From contig NC_084464.1 of assembly GCF_027409185.1 (NCBI RefSeq), positions 42,569,095 through 42,633,094 of the forward strand: a DNA stretch of 64,000 bases, given 5' to 3'. This document shows, piece by piece, positions 1 to 11,400 of the stretch. Position numbers and translations under genes: made by a program. This stretch comes from Cynocephalus volans (Eukaryota > Chordata > Mammalia > Dermoptera > Cynocephalidae). Below the pieces are notes generated by a model that saw only the letters and a program-made list of their open reading frames with translations, did not search any database and was not told where the DNA came from. Each line of letters opens with the position of its first letter. Position 1 is the first letter of the stretch.

Positions 1-187
1 TGGGAGCGCAGCGGCGCTGGGAGCGCAGCGGCGCTCGGAGCACCGAGGCCGCGGGTTCGGAGCACCGAGGCCGCGGGTTCGGATCTTATATGGGGATGGC
101 CGGTGCGCTCACTGGCTGAGCACGGTGCGGGCGTCACCACGCCAAGGGCTGCGATCCCCTTACTGGTCACAAAAAAAAAAAAAAAAG
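1..187 (+). mobile_element. tRNA-Ile-type dimeric SINE (CYN-like), cut by the window start
   Basis: The second head and poly(A) tail are complete, with a B-box-like GGTTCGGATC and the GATCCCCTTACTGGTCA end. The first head is odd. A 15-bp phrase (GGGAGCGCAGCGGCG-like) and a 22-bp phrase around GGAGCACCGAGGCCGC each occur twice in tandem, so the left half is expanded. Confidence 0.85.
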
Positions 188-214
188 AATACAGACTCAA
201 AAATCAGAAATAGA

Positions 215-316
215 GAGCTGGCCAGTTGCTCATTTGGTTGGAGCACAGTGTTATAACACCAAGGTCAAGAGGTGGGATCCCCATACAGGCCAGCTGCAAA
301 AAAAAAAAAAAAAAAT
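215..316 (+). mobile_element. tRNA-Ile-type monomeric SINE
   Basis: A single head (GGCCAGTTGCTCATTTGGTTG and so on) with an altered B box is followed directly by a poly(A) tail of about 18. Confidence 0.85.
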
Positions 317-317
317 A

Positions 318-510
318 GATCTCACAATGAAAGAATTAACATATGACAAGTGTAGTAATTCAACTCAATGAGGAAAGAATGATTATTAATAAATGAAACT
401 CACACAACTAGCCACTCATCTAAAAGAGTGCTGTTCAATACAGTAGGCACTGGCTACATGTAGCACAACAGTGGGTTAATTATCACGAGAGTGGGTCTGT
501 TATAAAAGCC
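318..510. other. Unassigned AT-rich sequence
   Basis: Between the monomeric SINE and the MaLR LTR fragment I see no gene or recognisable repeat. Confidence 0.4.
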
Positions 511-720
511 AGTTTGGCTCAGTGCGCCCCCTTGCCATGTGATTCCCTGCATTGCCTTTGGACTTTACAGGGAGTCCCCACCAACAAGAAGGCCCTCGCC
601 AGACGTGGCCCCTCAACCTTGGATTTACCAGCCTCCAGAACTGTAAGAAATAAATTTATTTTCTTTATATACTACCCAGTCTCAGATATTCAGTTATAGC
701 AAAAGAAAACAGACTAAAAC
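510..720 (+). mobile_element. MaLR-type LTR, 3' part only
   Basis: The stretch has the usual MaLR end: AATAAATTTATTTTCTTTATA, then ACCCAGTCTCAGATATTC, then GTTATAGC and AGACTAAAACA. The 5' part of the LTR is missing or too diverged to see. Confidence 0.7.
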
Positions 721-837
721 ACCTTTATTATTCCATGTGTTATTAAAAAGACAAATGGAAGAAAGAGATCATAGCATTGTGTTCACTCTGTTTCCCAATT
801 ACTCTCTTGAAAAATACTGGGTACTTTACTACTCTGT

Positions 838-1144
838 CAGGGGTCAGCAAACTACTACCCACTATCTGTGTTTGTATGGCCCAAAAGCTAAAAATGGTTT
901 TTACATTTTTAAATGACTGAGGTCTGACAGGAAAATCAAAAGAACAATATTTCATGACACATGAAAGTTATACGAAATTCAAATTACAGTCTCCATAAAT
1001 AAAGTTTTATTGGAACACTACAATGCTCATTCATTTAGTATTGTCTAGTGCTATTTTCATCCTGCAAAGACAGAGCTGGGTATGGGCGGCAAGGTCAAAA
1101 AGATGTCCTTTCCAGCTCTTTACAGGAAAGGTTTGCCAATCCCC
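838..1144 (+). mobile_element. hAT-Charlie-type DNA transposon remnant
   Basis: It starts CAGGGGTCAGCAAAC and ends GGTTTGCCAATCCCC, imperfect inverted ends of the hAT type. The interior has the familiar AATAAAGTTTTATTGGAACAC phrase of non-autonomous Charlie elements. I do not assign a subfamily. Confidence 0.7.
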
Positions 1145-2200
1145 ATTCTATGTCATACTACATGCCCTTCATAATTTGATAGTTTTACCTAGACATTCTC
1201 TCCCCTTTCCTTCTATATTTAGCATAAAGTCCCCTTAACAATCTATCAGTCTCCAGGAAAGCACATTCTTCACAGTCCTTCCTTCTGGTAATATCCTAGT
1301 CTAATCACATCCCCCATCATCTACAAACACAAAAGCCGGACAGCAGCGTTAGCAACATCTTAAAAGGTACAAATTAACAAATTAAAACGAGAACCAAATC
1401 TCACCATCATCACTTCCCTCCAAAGCCAAGGCTAAAGAGGCTGACCACCCAGTTAGTGGCTTTCAAACTACCTTACCTTAGCATTGAGGTGTTTGTGAAC
1501 AAGGGCTGCTGCTAAAATCTCTAACCGCCAAACAGCAATGAGGAAAAAAGAGTGAATAAATGTAATTTTCTCAAGTTTAACCTCCCTCAAATTGTTAGCT
1601 ACCTAAAAAGGAAAACCGGACAAAAAGCAAAGGAACAGTAAAGAAAAAGTAGACGCATTGTAATTAGCATGCGTGATCCTAAATCTTTATACCTCGGACA
1701 TTTGATCATATTTTCTGCAAGTAAATAGTTTCCGGCTCCCTGGATGAGATGAAATACTGGCCGGTGTTTGTAAATAGCCTCACAACTTATACAGGAACAA
1801 GTCAGACCACTTCGCCTCCAAGGAAAGTACATCAAAAGTTGCTCATCTCTTTCAATCATTCTGCATGCCAAGTGGGGGGCGCAGGGGAAACAATACCTTT
1901 TTCTACCAGCAGTGCCATAACCCTCCAACACTAACTCCTCCCATCCCCATCACAGTTTTCCCCAGCACTAACTCCCCTCCAGCTCCGTCATCTCTTCCCC
2001 ACTCTCATCACACCTCTACCAGCAGACTGTTCTCCAGCCTCATCACCTCAACAGCTTCCTTCAAAATCAAGACCGGCGAAGCTTCCAGCAACAGGAGAGC
2101 AAAGCAGGAGGCAACAAAGAAAAAGCCTGGAGTCCCCACACAAGCACCATCTGCTCTCGCGGGGAAACACTCAACTCACAGAACCCAAAGTGGAAAGAAC
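1145..2200. other. Unassigned upstream sequence
   Basis: No convincing gene or repeat was recognised here. It may contain introns or exons of the putative divergent lncRNA. Confidence 0.4.
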
Positions 2201-3600
2201 AGGCCTTGGCTCTCACACAGTTAACGTGTTTACCGAGCGAATCGGGCGGTCCGGCCCGCGCGAGCAGCTGAGGCTACAAAGCTGAGCAACACAGCCGCGG
2301 TACCAGTTCTCCCGAGGCTCCCGCTCCAGCGCGGGAGGTAGATAATTACGATAAAGCTTGCCAAGCAGGTGCAGGACAAGGAGCATTTGAAGCCCACCAC
2401 GGGGAGAACTTACCTGCTCCTTGAATGTTAAAAGGCTAAAACTCAAGCAGTCGGAAGTGACGTTACCGCTGAGACCCGAGGCCCACCACGTAATTGGCCG
2501 CCGCCATAACTAGCCACCCTCGCCCCGGACTGGCTCGGTGAGGAAACGTGTGGCTGAAAGTCCACAACCCGCCCTTGCCCCGCCCTCGGCGACTCTCAGC
2601 CCCACTGGGGACTGGCGGAGCCCGGCCCGCAGCCCGGGTCCAAAGCCCAGACACGACAGCCTCGCCGGCATGGTCGCCCGTCCGGCGCCCTGCGGGCAAT
2701 GGGCTTCAGCGCTCCACCGCGCGCATGCGCGACCCTCCTCCAGAGGATTCTTCGGGTCACCTGGACGCCGGCGTCTCAACCACCTGCCTCTCCGGGTTCC
2801 TTGTTGCTCTTGATGACAAGCGCTGTTTCTCACCTCCGACCCCCCTCCTTCCGCAGGCACCGCTAGGCCCAGTCGCGGCCGCCCACCGACACCCGACTCT
2901 TCCACTGACACGAGCCTCGGCGCGGCTTCCGCTTCCGGCGAGTATTGTGTGTCGTGCTGCGGGGCGGGGGCGAGGGGAGGAGGAAGGAGGGAGGCAGAGC
3001 TCCGGCGGCTCCGCGCCCCGCACTCCCGGACCCGAAGCCGGGAAGGTAGGTGCTGTCTCGCCGCCGCGCCCGGGCCCGGGGCCTGCCCCCGCCGGCCGGC
3101 TCCGCACGCCGCGTCCCAGCGCCCCGCGACTGCGTCACCGGCCCCCCACACGTAACCACAGCTGCCTCCGCCCGCCTCGGCCCGGGCGGACGTTTTGCCG
3201 CCCCGGCGACGTCAGCGCGTCCGGCGTTGCTTGGCTACCCCGCCGTCCCCCGTCCCGCTGCCGCTCGCCTCCCCGGGTGGAACTCTGACGCCGTCACCGC
3301 CGGTCTCCACGGCATCCCACCCTCACGTCACACCTCTTCCTCACCTGCACACGCGTCCCTCCCTCCCCGACCAAACAAGACGTTTCCTCTCCCCTTCTCC
3401 AATCCCCCTGCCCTAGGTGTGGCGGAAGAAGATGGAGACGGGGGTGGGACAGAGTTGTGGACAACGCTCAGGAGAGGGTCACAAAGTGGGACCCCAAACA
3501 GTGGTAGAAACAAAATGAGGACATCCCTGAAGCTTGTCATTCTACAAGACACGAGGAATACAGGGGAGAGGAAGGACCAACCCAGAGGCACCTAAGGCCT
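2200..3600. promoter_or_regulatory. CpG island: TRIM39 promoter and 5' noncoding exon, probably bidirectional
   Basis: The region is very rich in G, C and CpG compared with its AT-rich flanks, and it lies about 2 kb before the TRIM39 start codon. On + a good splice donor (GGGAAG followed by GTAGGT) sits at 3045/3046, so an untranslated first exon probably ends there and is spliced to 5410. On - a donor (GGAGCAG then GTAAGT) lies at 2414/2413, which fits a divergent transcript. Long open frames across this stretch on both strands come from low stop-codon density and are not taken as genes. Transcription starts cannot be placed from sequence alone. Confidence 0.75.
2405..2530 (-). ncRNA. Possible first exon of an HCG18-like divergent lncRNA
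   Basis: In human the long noncoding RNA HCG18 starts beside the TRIM39 promoter and runs the opposite way. Here the island has a consensus splice donor on - with the exon end at 2414, at the right place for such a first exon. The start of the exon is unknown and no downstream exon was located, so this is an inference from synteny plus one splice site. Confidence 0.3.
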
Positions 3601-4687
3601 CACGGTGGCAGTAGCTCAAGTCCTCTCCATTCTTCCCTAACCCTTTCCGCATTTCTCTTTCACATCGCTTTGCCACTCTAGAAGCATCCTGGTCCCTAAC
3701 TGTACGTACAATTCAACTCATCCCAGGTGAGGAGGCCACCTAATTTCTAGAAGACTGGGGAGAGGGCAGGGTCACTAGTGAAAGTTGGATTACCATAGGT
3801 AGAGAAAAACCATCTGACTGAACTCTTCTAATGTTGAGGGAAGAAATTCAAGTCCAGATAAGTTATCAGCTCCTACTTCAAATTAAACACTTTCATGTGT
3901 ACTGTCAATATATTACAGAAATAGTCATTGTCAACCCAACTCATTACATGGCCATTTCTTTCTCAGCACATAGACCTCCCAAAGCTCCTTCCTTCTGTTG
4001 GGTCCCTTGAGGTGGAGGGAGTGAGCGGGGAGGGGAGAAGGGATTATGGGAGTAGAGAAATCAATTTATTCATGGATAAAAGTAGACATTTTAAGGATTG
4101 AGTGGAGGACTAGCCTTCTGCGTTATACATCTCTCATGCATTTCCAATTCTAAGGCTTCACTTGAAGGAGATTTAATTGCCTCTTTTTTTTTCTCTTAAA
4201 TCCCAACCGCTACAGAACCTATTAGTTAGAGACACAGTATGTCCAATTTGTTATAGATAGCTATTTTGAAAGATTCTAGTCACTGCTGAGTATTTAGAAT
4301 AGACTTGCCAGCTCTCTTTTCAAGAAGTTATTGGCGTGGGCTTAGTGATATACTCTTTAGTATAGTTGCCATGAATTTATCCTTTTTCAGCAGTTCCAGT
4401 TATCCAAATGCACACAAATAGAAATGGGATGTGTGTGACTCATTTCATTCCAAGAAGAGAGCATACTTCCTCTAGGCTAGTCTGATAAAAGAAAGAATAA
4501 TTTTCAATTTTCCTGAAAAGAGAAGGTCGTTATGTTTGCTTAACTCATTTAATTTATTACCCTTTGAAAGAGTGAGAGAATAATGGCAGAGAATCAAGCT
4601 TAGGCTCTAAAGGTCTATTATAATAAAACCCCTCTGGAACATTACAATTTAATTTATACCTTATTTAGGAAATCTTAACAATTTGAC
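3601..4687. other. TRIM39 first intron, unique-looking part
   Basis: AT-rich intron sequence with no gene, no clear repeat family and no strong conserved motif that I could recognise. Confidence 0.5.
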
Positions 4688-4780
4688 TTTCTTTTTGGCA
4701 GCTGGCCGATATGGAGATCCAAACTCTTGACCTTGGTGTTAAAACACTACCCACTAACCAACTGATTAACCGGCCAGCCA
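4688..4780 (-). mobile_element. tRNA-Ile-type monomeric SINE
   Basis: Reverse-strand head reading GGCAGCTGGCCGATATGGAG at the low end and CCGGCCAGCC at the high end, with only a short T-rich tail. TTTGACTT phrases flank it as a likely target duplication. Confidence 0.75.
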
Positions 4781-5111
4781 ACACTTTGACTTTTATGACA
4801 CTTTTCACTTCCCAAATTCTTTTCTCATCTATCGGAAAAACATGTTAAACCAGCATACATTGGTCTGGAACTATTCTAAGATACAAGTGGGATTAGCCTG
4901 GATCAGGAGAAGTATGCTGGCTTGGAGTTGAAGGAGGCCTCTGTTTCTAACAAAATAAAGCAGAGACAAGAGAGACGAGTTGTGTGTCAGTTTGATGAAG
5001 AAAAAAAAAATAGGTTGATAGCTGGGAATCTCAAGTTTTGGAAATGGAGAAACAAAGAGTTTGAATATAATTGAATATGGTGGAGGAGAAGATGGAAAAT
5101 CCAAGATGGAG

Positions 5112-5275
5112 GGCCAGCCCGTGTCTCATTTGGGAGAGTGCGGTGCTGAAAGCCATGGGTTCGGATCCCTATATAGGGATGGCTGATTAGCTCACTTGGG
5201 AGAGCGAGGTGCTGACAACACCAAGTCAAGGGTTAAGATCCCCTTACCAGTCATCTTTTAAAAAAAAAAAAAGAA
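5112..5275 (+). mobile_element. tRNA-Ile-type dimeric SINE
   Basis: Two heads joined at TATATAGGGATGGCT, each with a degenerate tRNA B box (GGTTCGGATCC and GGGTTAAGATCC), followed by a poly(A) tail. It sits about 150 bp before the first TRIM39 coding exon. Confidence 0.85.
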
Positions 5276-5422
5276 AGAAAATACCAAGATGGGGCTGAAT
5301 CTGGAGTTAGGGTTTAACATGGGGATAAATATCAGGCCAAGAAGCAAAAAAATTAAAGCTCCAACTAATATTTTTCTTTTCTCTGTCCCTTTCATCATCC
5401 CCAATGGCAGAGACATTAAATA

Positions 5423-8400
5423 ATGGCAGAGACAAGTCTGTTAGAGGCCGGGGCCTCTGCAGCCTCCACAGCTGCGGCTCTGGAAAACTTACAGGTAGAG
5501 GCAAGCTGCTCTGTGTGCTTGGAGTATCTGAAGGAGCCTGTCATCATTGAGTGTGGGCACAACTTCTGCAAAGCTTGCATCACCCGCTGGTGGGAGGACC
5601 TAGAGAGAGACTTCCCTTGTCCTGTCTGTCGAAAGACATCCCGCTACCGCAGTCTCCGGCCTAATCGGCAACTGGGCAGTATGGTAGAAATTGCCAAGCA
5701 ACTACAGGCTGTCAAGCGGAAGATCCGGGATGAGAGCCTATGCCCCCAGCACCATGAGGCCCTCAGCCTCTTTTGCTATGAAGACCAGGAGGCTGTATGT
5801 TTGATATGCGCAATTTCCCACACCCACCGGGCCCACACTGTCGTGCCACTGGATGACGCTACACAGGAGTACAAGGTGGGAAACCAGACACGTGATGCTA
5901 ATGTGGGGAAAGAGGGAGGAGCAGCAGAGGATGAAACTCCTTGAGTAGAGAATTGTACTCTGAAAAAGTTCTCTGTAGTCCCTTCAGAGCTACATACGTG
6001 GGGGACACACAGTACATCAGATCAAATGTCCTCTATTATGAAGAAGAGCAGTGGTGAGGAGCACTCCAAAATTTCTCTCTGACATTTGAGTCATAGGGGT
6101 AAATATAGGTATGTGTGGTCTTAGAATGTATCATTTTTCATACATGAATGAAACCACATGGAGAAGATGAAACTTAGTAAGAACTGAAAAATAGTTTGGT
6201 TTCTTCATTCTGCCCCCACCCCCACTCACAATGCTCCTTGTTTTCCCATTGGTATTGGAAACAGGTAACATCACTTCAGACTGATACCCACCAGACTAAG
6301 CTGAACCAATCTGTTGTTTGCATCTTTCCCAAACAATGGGTAACATGGCATCAGGTTTAACTTACTGCTGGGAGGCAGTAAATGTTTGAGTAATAGGAAC
6401 CAGAGATTTTAAGGTCTTAGCATTTTATCCCATACTTTGCTTGATTAATAAAATCTTGGAAACAAGATTTAAAGTAATTTACAGTGTAAATAATTAAGTT
6501 TTTATTATATTTGTAGATGGTTAGAATTGGATGTGGGTTTAAAGAAAGGTATTAGTGCACAGAAAGTTACTTTGACTGTAATATGTAGTTCCTGAGTAAG
6601 GAAATGGGCAGGGATGGGGGACACAGAGTTGGTGACAGCTGGACAACCGTCTCAGATTCAGTGAGAGGAAAGTTGGGTGAGTAGGGAAGGTGATGGGAAC
6701 AGGTTGGTGGCGGGAGGAAGGACCTGTAGGAAGGTGCCATCCCAAATAATACATAAGGAAGGGAGGTGGATGATGGATGTACCAGCCAACCCCAAATATC
6801 ACCTCCCCCGCTTCCTCCCCACCCCTCAGGAAAAACTGCAGAAGTGCCTGGAGCCCCTGGAACAGAAGCTGCAGGAGATCACCCGCTGCAAGTCATCTGA
6901 GGAGAAAAAGCCTGGTGAGCTCAAGGTAAAGGCATGTGATCCAGTTGGGCTGCTCTGCAGGCTGTTTGCCTATGAGAGAATTAACCACACATTATTTAAT
7001 CCACCAGTACTGATTCATTAGAAAGTTGCTGTTCACTCCAAAATGATAGTATTTTATTAGGCTTGATTGCCGTTAAAGATTGTACTTAAACTGCTTCTCA
7101 TGAATCAAGTATTGAAGAAAGGGATATAAGAGATGAAGTACAGATAGAAGACCTTACATCCGGTCAGTTGAGGGAGTTCATGCCCATTGGTCTCCCTTTT
7201 CTTGTAAAGCAGGGAAGGAAGCTCTCTGCTGAGAATGCAGGGATGGGAGTTTCTTAGAGAGTTTGAGGAGAGGAAAATTTGGAATGTTCACTGGGGAAGA
7301 GGAGAAGGAGCTGACCAAGAGCTCCCAGAAGAACTGCCCAGTGACATTAGGACCATGTTATCATCACTCAAGTAAGCTCAAGTATGCTAGATGATGTTGG
7401 TACATTCCTAGAATGTTCTCCTCCCCATCCTCTTCCTATAGGATCCTATCCATCCTTCAGGCAGAATGAAAACCACTTCCTATGCAGCCTTTCCTGACCC
7501 TACAGAAATTAACTTTCTTAATTTTGTATAATTTTGTATCCCTTTCATAGCATTGTCTTATTTGTCGCATGGTATTTTGGTACCTGTCTTATTTCTTACA
7601 TTGGACAGTGAACAAGTATTATTAGTAGCTAAAATAATGACTAGAATTGACTTCTATGTATTAATTCATTGGGTGGGGTGTCCATGACATTCCATATTTA
7701 CAGGGCTATACTAGGTCTTAGAGTTCTACTTTTGTTGGAGTTGTAAGAGTTCAGGCCAGACTTGGGACAAGTGGAACACAGAAAAGCTACAAAACAATGC
7801 AAAGGGGATCCTGAGGCCATCTTTGGAAGGATAAGATTAGATACTCTGCAGGTAGGTCTTGTTACCCCCAGTTTACACAACTGGGGGAAATGGAAATGGA
7901 GGAAATGGAACTTGGAAGAGTGTCAAGTCCAAGATCATACAGCCAGTAAGTGGCAAAACCAAAGATGCTAGTTCTTTGTGAATCAGTAAATATTTATTAA
8001 ACTCATGGTATAGGCTGAACTATGTATTTGACACTGGGTAACAATGATGAGCTAAAACACAGTCTCTCCCCTCCATGAGCTTAAAATCAGGTGCAAAAAA
8101 ATAGATGATAACATGGCACAAAAAGCATAGCTGCAAGTTTATAAGAAGACAGCATAGAAATTTGACCTCATTTAAGGCTTCTAGAAGAAATAGTGGGTTC
8201 TTGGAGTTGAGATTTAGGTATCACCAGAAATTAAACATGGGTTTTAAAACAAACACTAATTTTTAAATCGTGAATGACAACATTTCAACAGAAAGCAAGT
8301 ATTATTGCCTTAGTCCTTTATATTTTTTAACAGAGCATTTGAATTTTTGAAAATTTGAACTAAATTTGGTTACAAAGGGAAACTTTTTAAAAAATGTTCT

Positions 8401-11400
8401 TTGTTCTTCTGGAGAGCTCCAGAGAAACTTAAAATATATGAAAATGGAGCTTATCCCTAGTTATTAACTTTCCTCTTCCTGTTGATCACCTTCTTGAAGG
8501 TAAAGGATGGAGAGGGAAATAAAATTTTAAAAACCTTCTAAATGCTTGAACAAAACTTTAGTTTTTAAAATCGTCCCAGTCATGGCTTCTTATTTTGTGT
8601 TTCATCAGTCACAGTGACACTTGGAGAGTCCTCCTTTGGGGAAATCACTTCTTATTGCAGTGGAGGCACAAAAAAGGAGGATATGCTGGTAATGCACAGA
8701 AAGTGTCATGGCTGGTGTTTGGGTCCTGTGTTACCACATTTCAGGAATGTTAGAGATTTAAGTCTATGTGCTGGCTTAGACTAAAATGACTCAAATATCA
8801 AGCAACTAATTTACTAACAGACTTCTGGAACCTGTTCCTGGTGTGGTAACTGCCAATTCTCTGAAGTGACTTGAAACTTTAACAGGTTCAGCCCTGAAAT
8901 CTACATAGATATTTTATAACAGCCCATTATTAAACTCTTACTGATTCTTATACCTTTTCAGTTGATTCTCTGGTTTTTATCAGGTAGATATCTTGCAATA
9001 TACAAATGACGACAATCCTATCTTTAACTTTCTAGTATTTGTACTTTCCTTTGCTTGACATATTGCATTAACTAGAACTTTTTCATTGGAAATAATAGAG
9101 ATATCTCTAATATCTGTAATAGTAGATGTCATCATATTATTGATTCTTGTATCTTGAATATATTTTATTAAAACATAAAAGACACACACACACACAAACC
9201 GGGGGGGGGGGGGGGGAAGAAGATATAACAACCACAATTATTTGAAGTTGATACGACAAGCAAACAGAAAGGACATTGTTGGGGGGGCGGGGGGGAGGGA
9301 GAAGGGAGGGAGGTTTTGGTGATGGGGAGCAATAATCAGCCACAATGTATATCATCAAAATAAAATTTTAAAAAAAAATAAAAATAAAAATAAAACATAA
9401 AAGTACATGGGGCCAGCCGGTGGCTCACTCAGGAGAGTGCGGTGCTGAGAACACCAAGGCCCCAGGTTCGGATCCCATATAGGGATGGCCGGTTGGCTCG
9501 CTGGCTGAGCGTGGTGCTGACAACACCAAGTCAAGGGTTAAGATCCCCTTACCAGTCATCTTTTTAAAAAAAACAAAAACAAACAAACAAAAAAAAAACA
9601 TAAAAGTACAACTTTTTTAGAAGTTAATTTAGTGAAGAAAATAAAAATTTTTTAAAACATTGATTTTTGTAAATCTTTGCAATGGCCTTTACTCCCAAGT
9701 CATCAGTGGAGGTGTCAGGGATGGAGTCATTCTTTACAGAGGGAAATTCCAATGGAGAGAAAAATGAGTGTTATTCAATTTCCAGTGGCACTGGAAGTCT
9801 ATGTTAATTCATACACGTGGTTGTTGGGCAGAAGGCTCCCTTGTGCCACACTGGCCCTACTGACGTAACATCCTCCCTCTGTTCTCAGAGACTCGTGGAG
9901 AGTCGCCGACAGCAGATCTTAAAGGAATTTGAAGAGCTTCATAGGCGGCTGGATGAAGAGCAGCAGATACTGCTTTCCCGACTGGAGGAAGAGGAACAGG
10001 ACATTCTACAGAGACTCCGAGAAAATGCTGCTCACCTTGGGGACAAGCGCCGGGACCTGGCCCACTTGGCTGCTGAGGTGGAGGGCAAGTGCTTACAGTC
10101 AGGCTTCGAAATGCTTAAGGTTCGACCTTTGCCCCTGCATAGCCCCTCAGGTCGAATGCCATATAGCTTTGCACAAGCCATTCTGTCAGCCTGGGATGCT
10201 CACTCTTCTCTGCTTCCCTAAATCCGGTTCTTTCTTCCACATATACTCAAAAGATCTTTTTCTAGAGAGAGGCCTCTCTGATTTCTCCCATCTCTTTCTA
10301 ATCATTTTTGTGTTCTTATGTCTTGTCAGCAGTTATGTGCTTAATTTGTAACAGAAAAAATTAACTCTTTTGAAAAGAGGGAAGTCTAATCTGAATTAGC
10401 AAAAAACTATGCATTAAAAATTTTGTAAATGCAGTTACCATTACCTTTAAGTCCTGAAACTTGATTTACCTAGTGCTAAAAAATAGAAACATAGTTTAAA
10501 GGATACTTGAAATTATGTGTAAATAATATATTGCTTTTGATATGTAAATAATGCCTTTAAAATGTTTGAAATAGCTTGTTCTTTTAAGCAGATGAATGGT
10601 GTTAGCAAGGCTGAAGGAAACATATTCCTTATCATAGAGATCACATTACCAGTATTTGAATCAGTGAGGCCTCGTTGTACATTTATTTGCATTTTATGTA
10701 TTGCTTGGTATTTATTCTTGTGTCCTTTCATGTATGTGTGTTTTGCCTGCCAAATTAAACTAGGAAATCCTTGCAGGACAGAGATTTGTTGTCTTTGTCT
10801 TCTGGACCCCAAGTATTCTCAAATCAGGATTGGCACAGATATTAATGTTTATTAACCAGTACCAGACAGGGGATACCAAACTACCACAGGAAAATGTGAT
10901 TTCTTCCTATGCCACCAGTCTGGAACTATCTATACTGATCCTCAAGGAGACTGAGGTGTGTGGTTGGTACTTGGGGGACAGAGTAAAGAGCAGACACAAT
11001 CCCTGTCCCTTGCAGGAAGCTCCCAGTGTCCTTGAGGAGCAAAGACAAACACAAGAAACTGTTTGGAAGTGATATAAATTACCAAGCTTCATGATGACCA
11101 ATTGAAAGTGGGGCTTAGGTTGGGAGAGATGCACTCGGATCCCTCTGTAGCTCTTCCTCTTGCATTGTGACCCTCAGTTTGCCTTATGCCTATTTTATAG
11201 ATCTAGAACTTTTGGGAGAAGGGGGAACCTTTTGCCTTCAGGACCCTTGAATACCAGGACCAATATTGCTTTCTTTTCTCCTTCCCTCTAGGATGTCAAA
11301 ACTACCCTGGAAAAGTAAGTGATTTTTGTGTGTCTTTAAATGAGTTAGGCCTTGGGTTAGAGACTACAGGTACAGTAACAAATTGGGGGAGTAAGGATGG

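Noticed and set aside
2510-3288. Long open frames on both strands in the TRIM39 CpG island (up to 246 codons)
   Set aside because: GC-rich DNA has few stops. The frames overlap on both strands, have Arg/Pro/Ala-rich content and no domain, and lie in promoter sequence.
8945-9390. L1 with inverted 5' part (twin priming)
   Set aside because: The minus and plus L1 pieces are separated by about 90 bp of other sequence, and the target duplication brackets only the plus piece.
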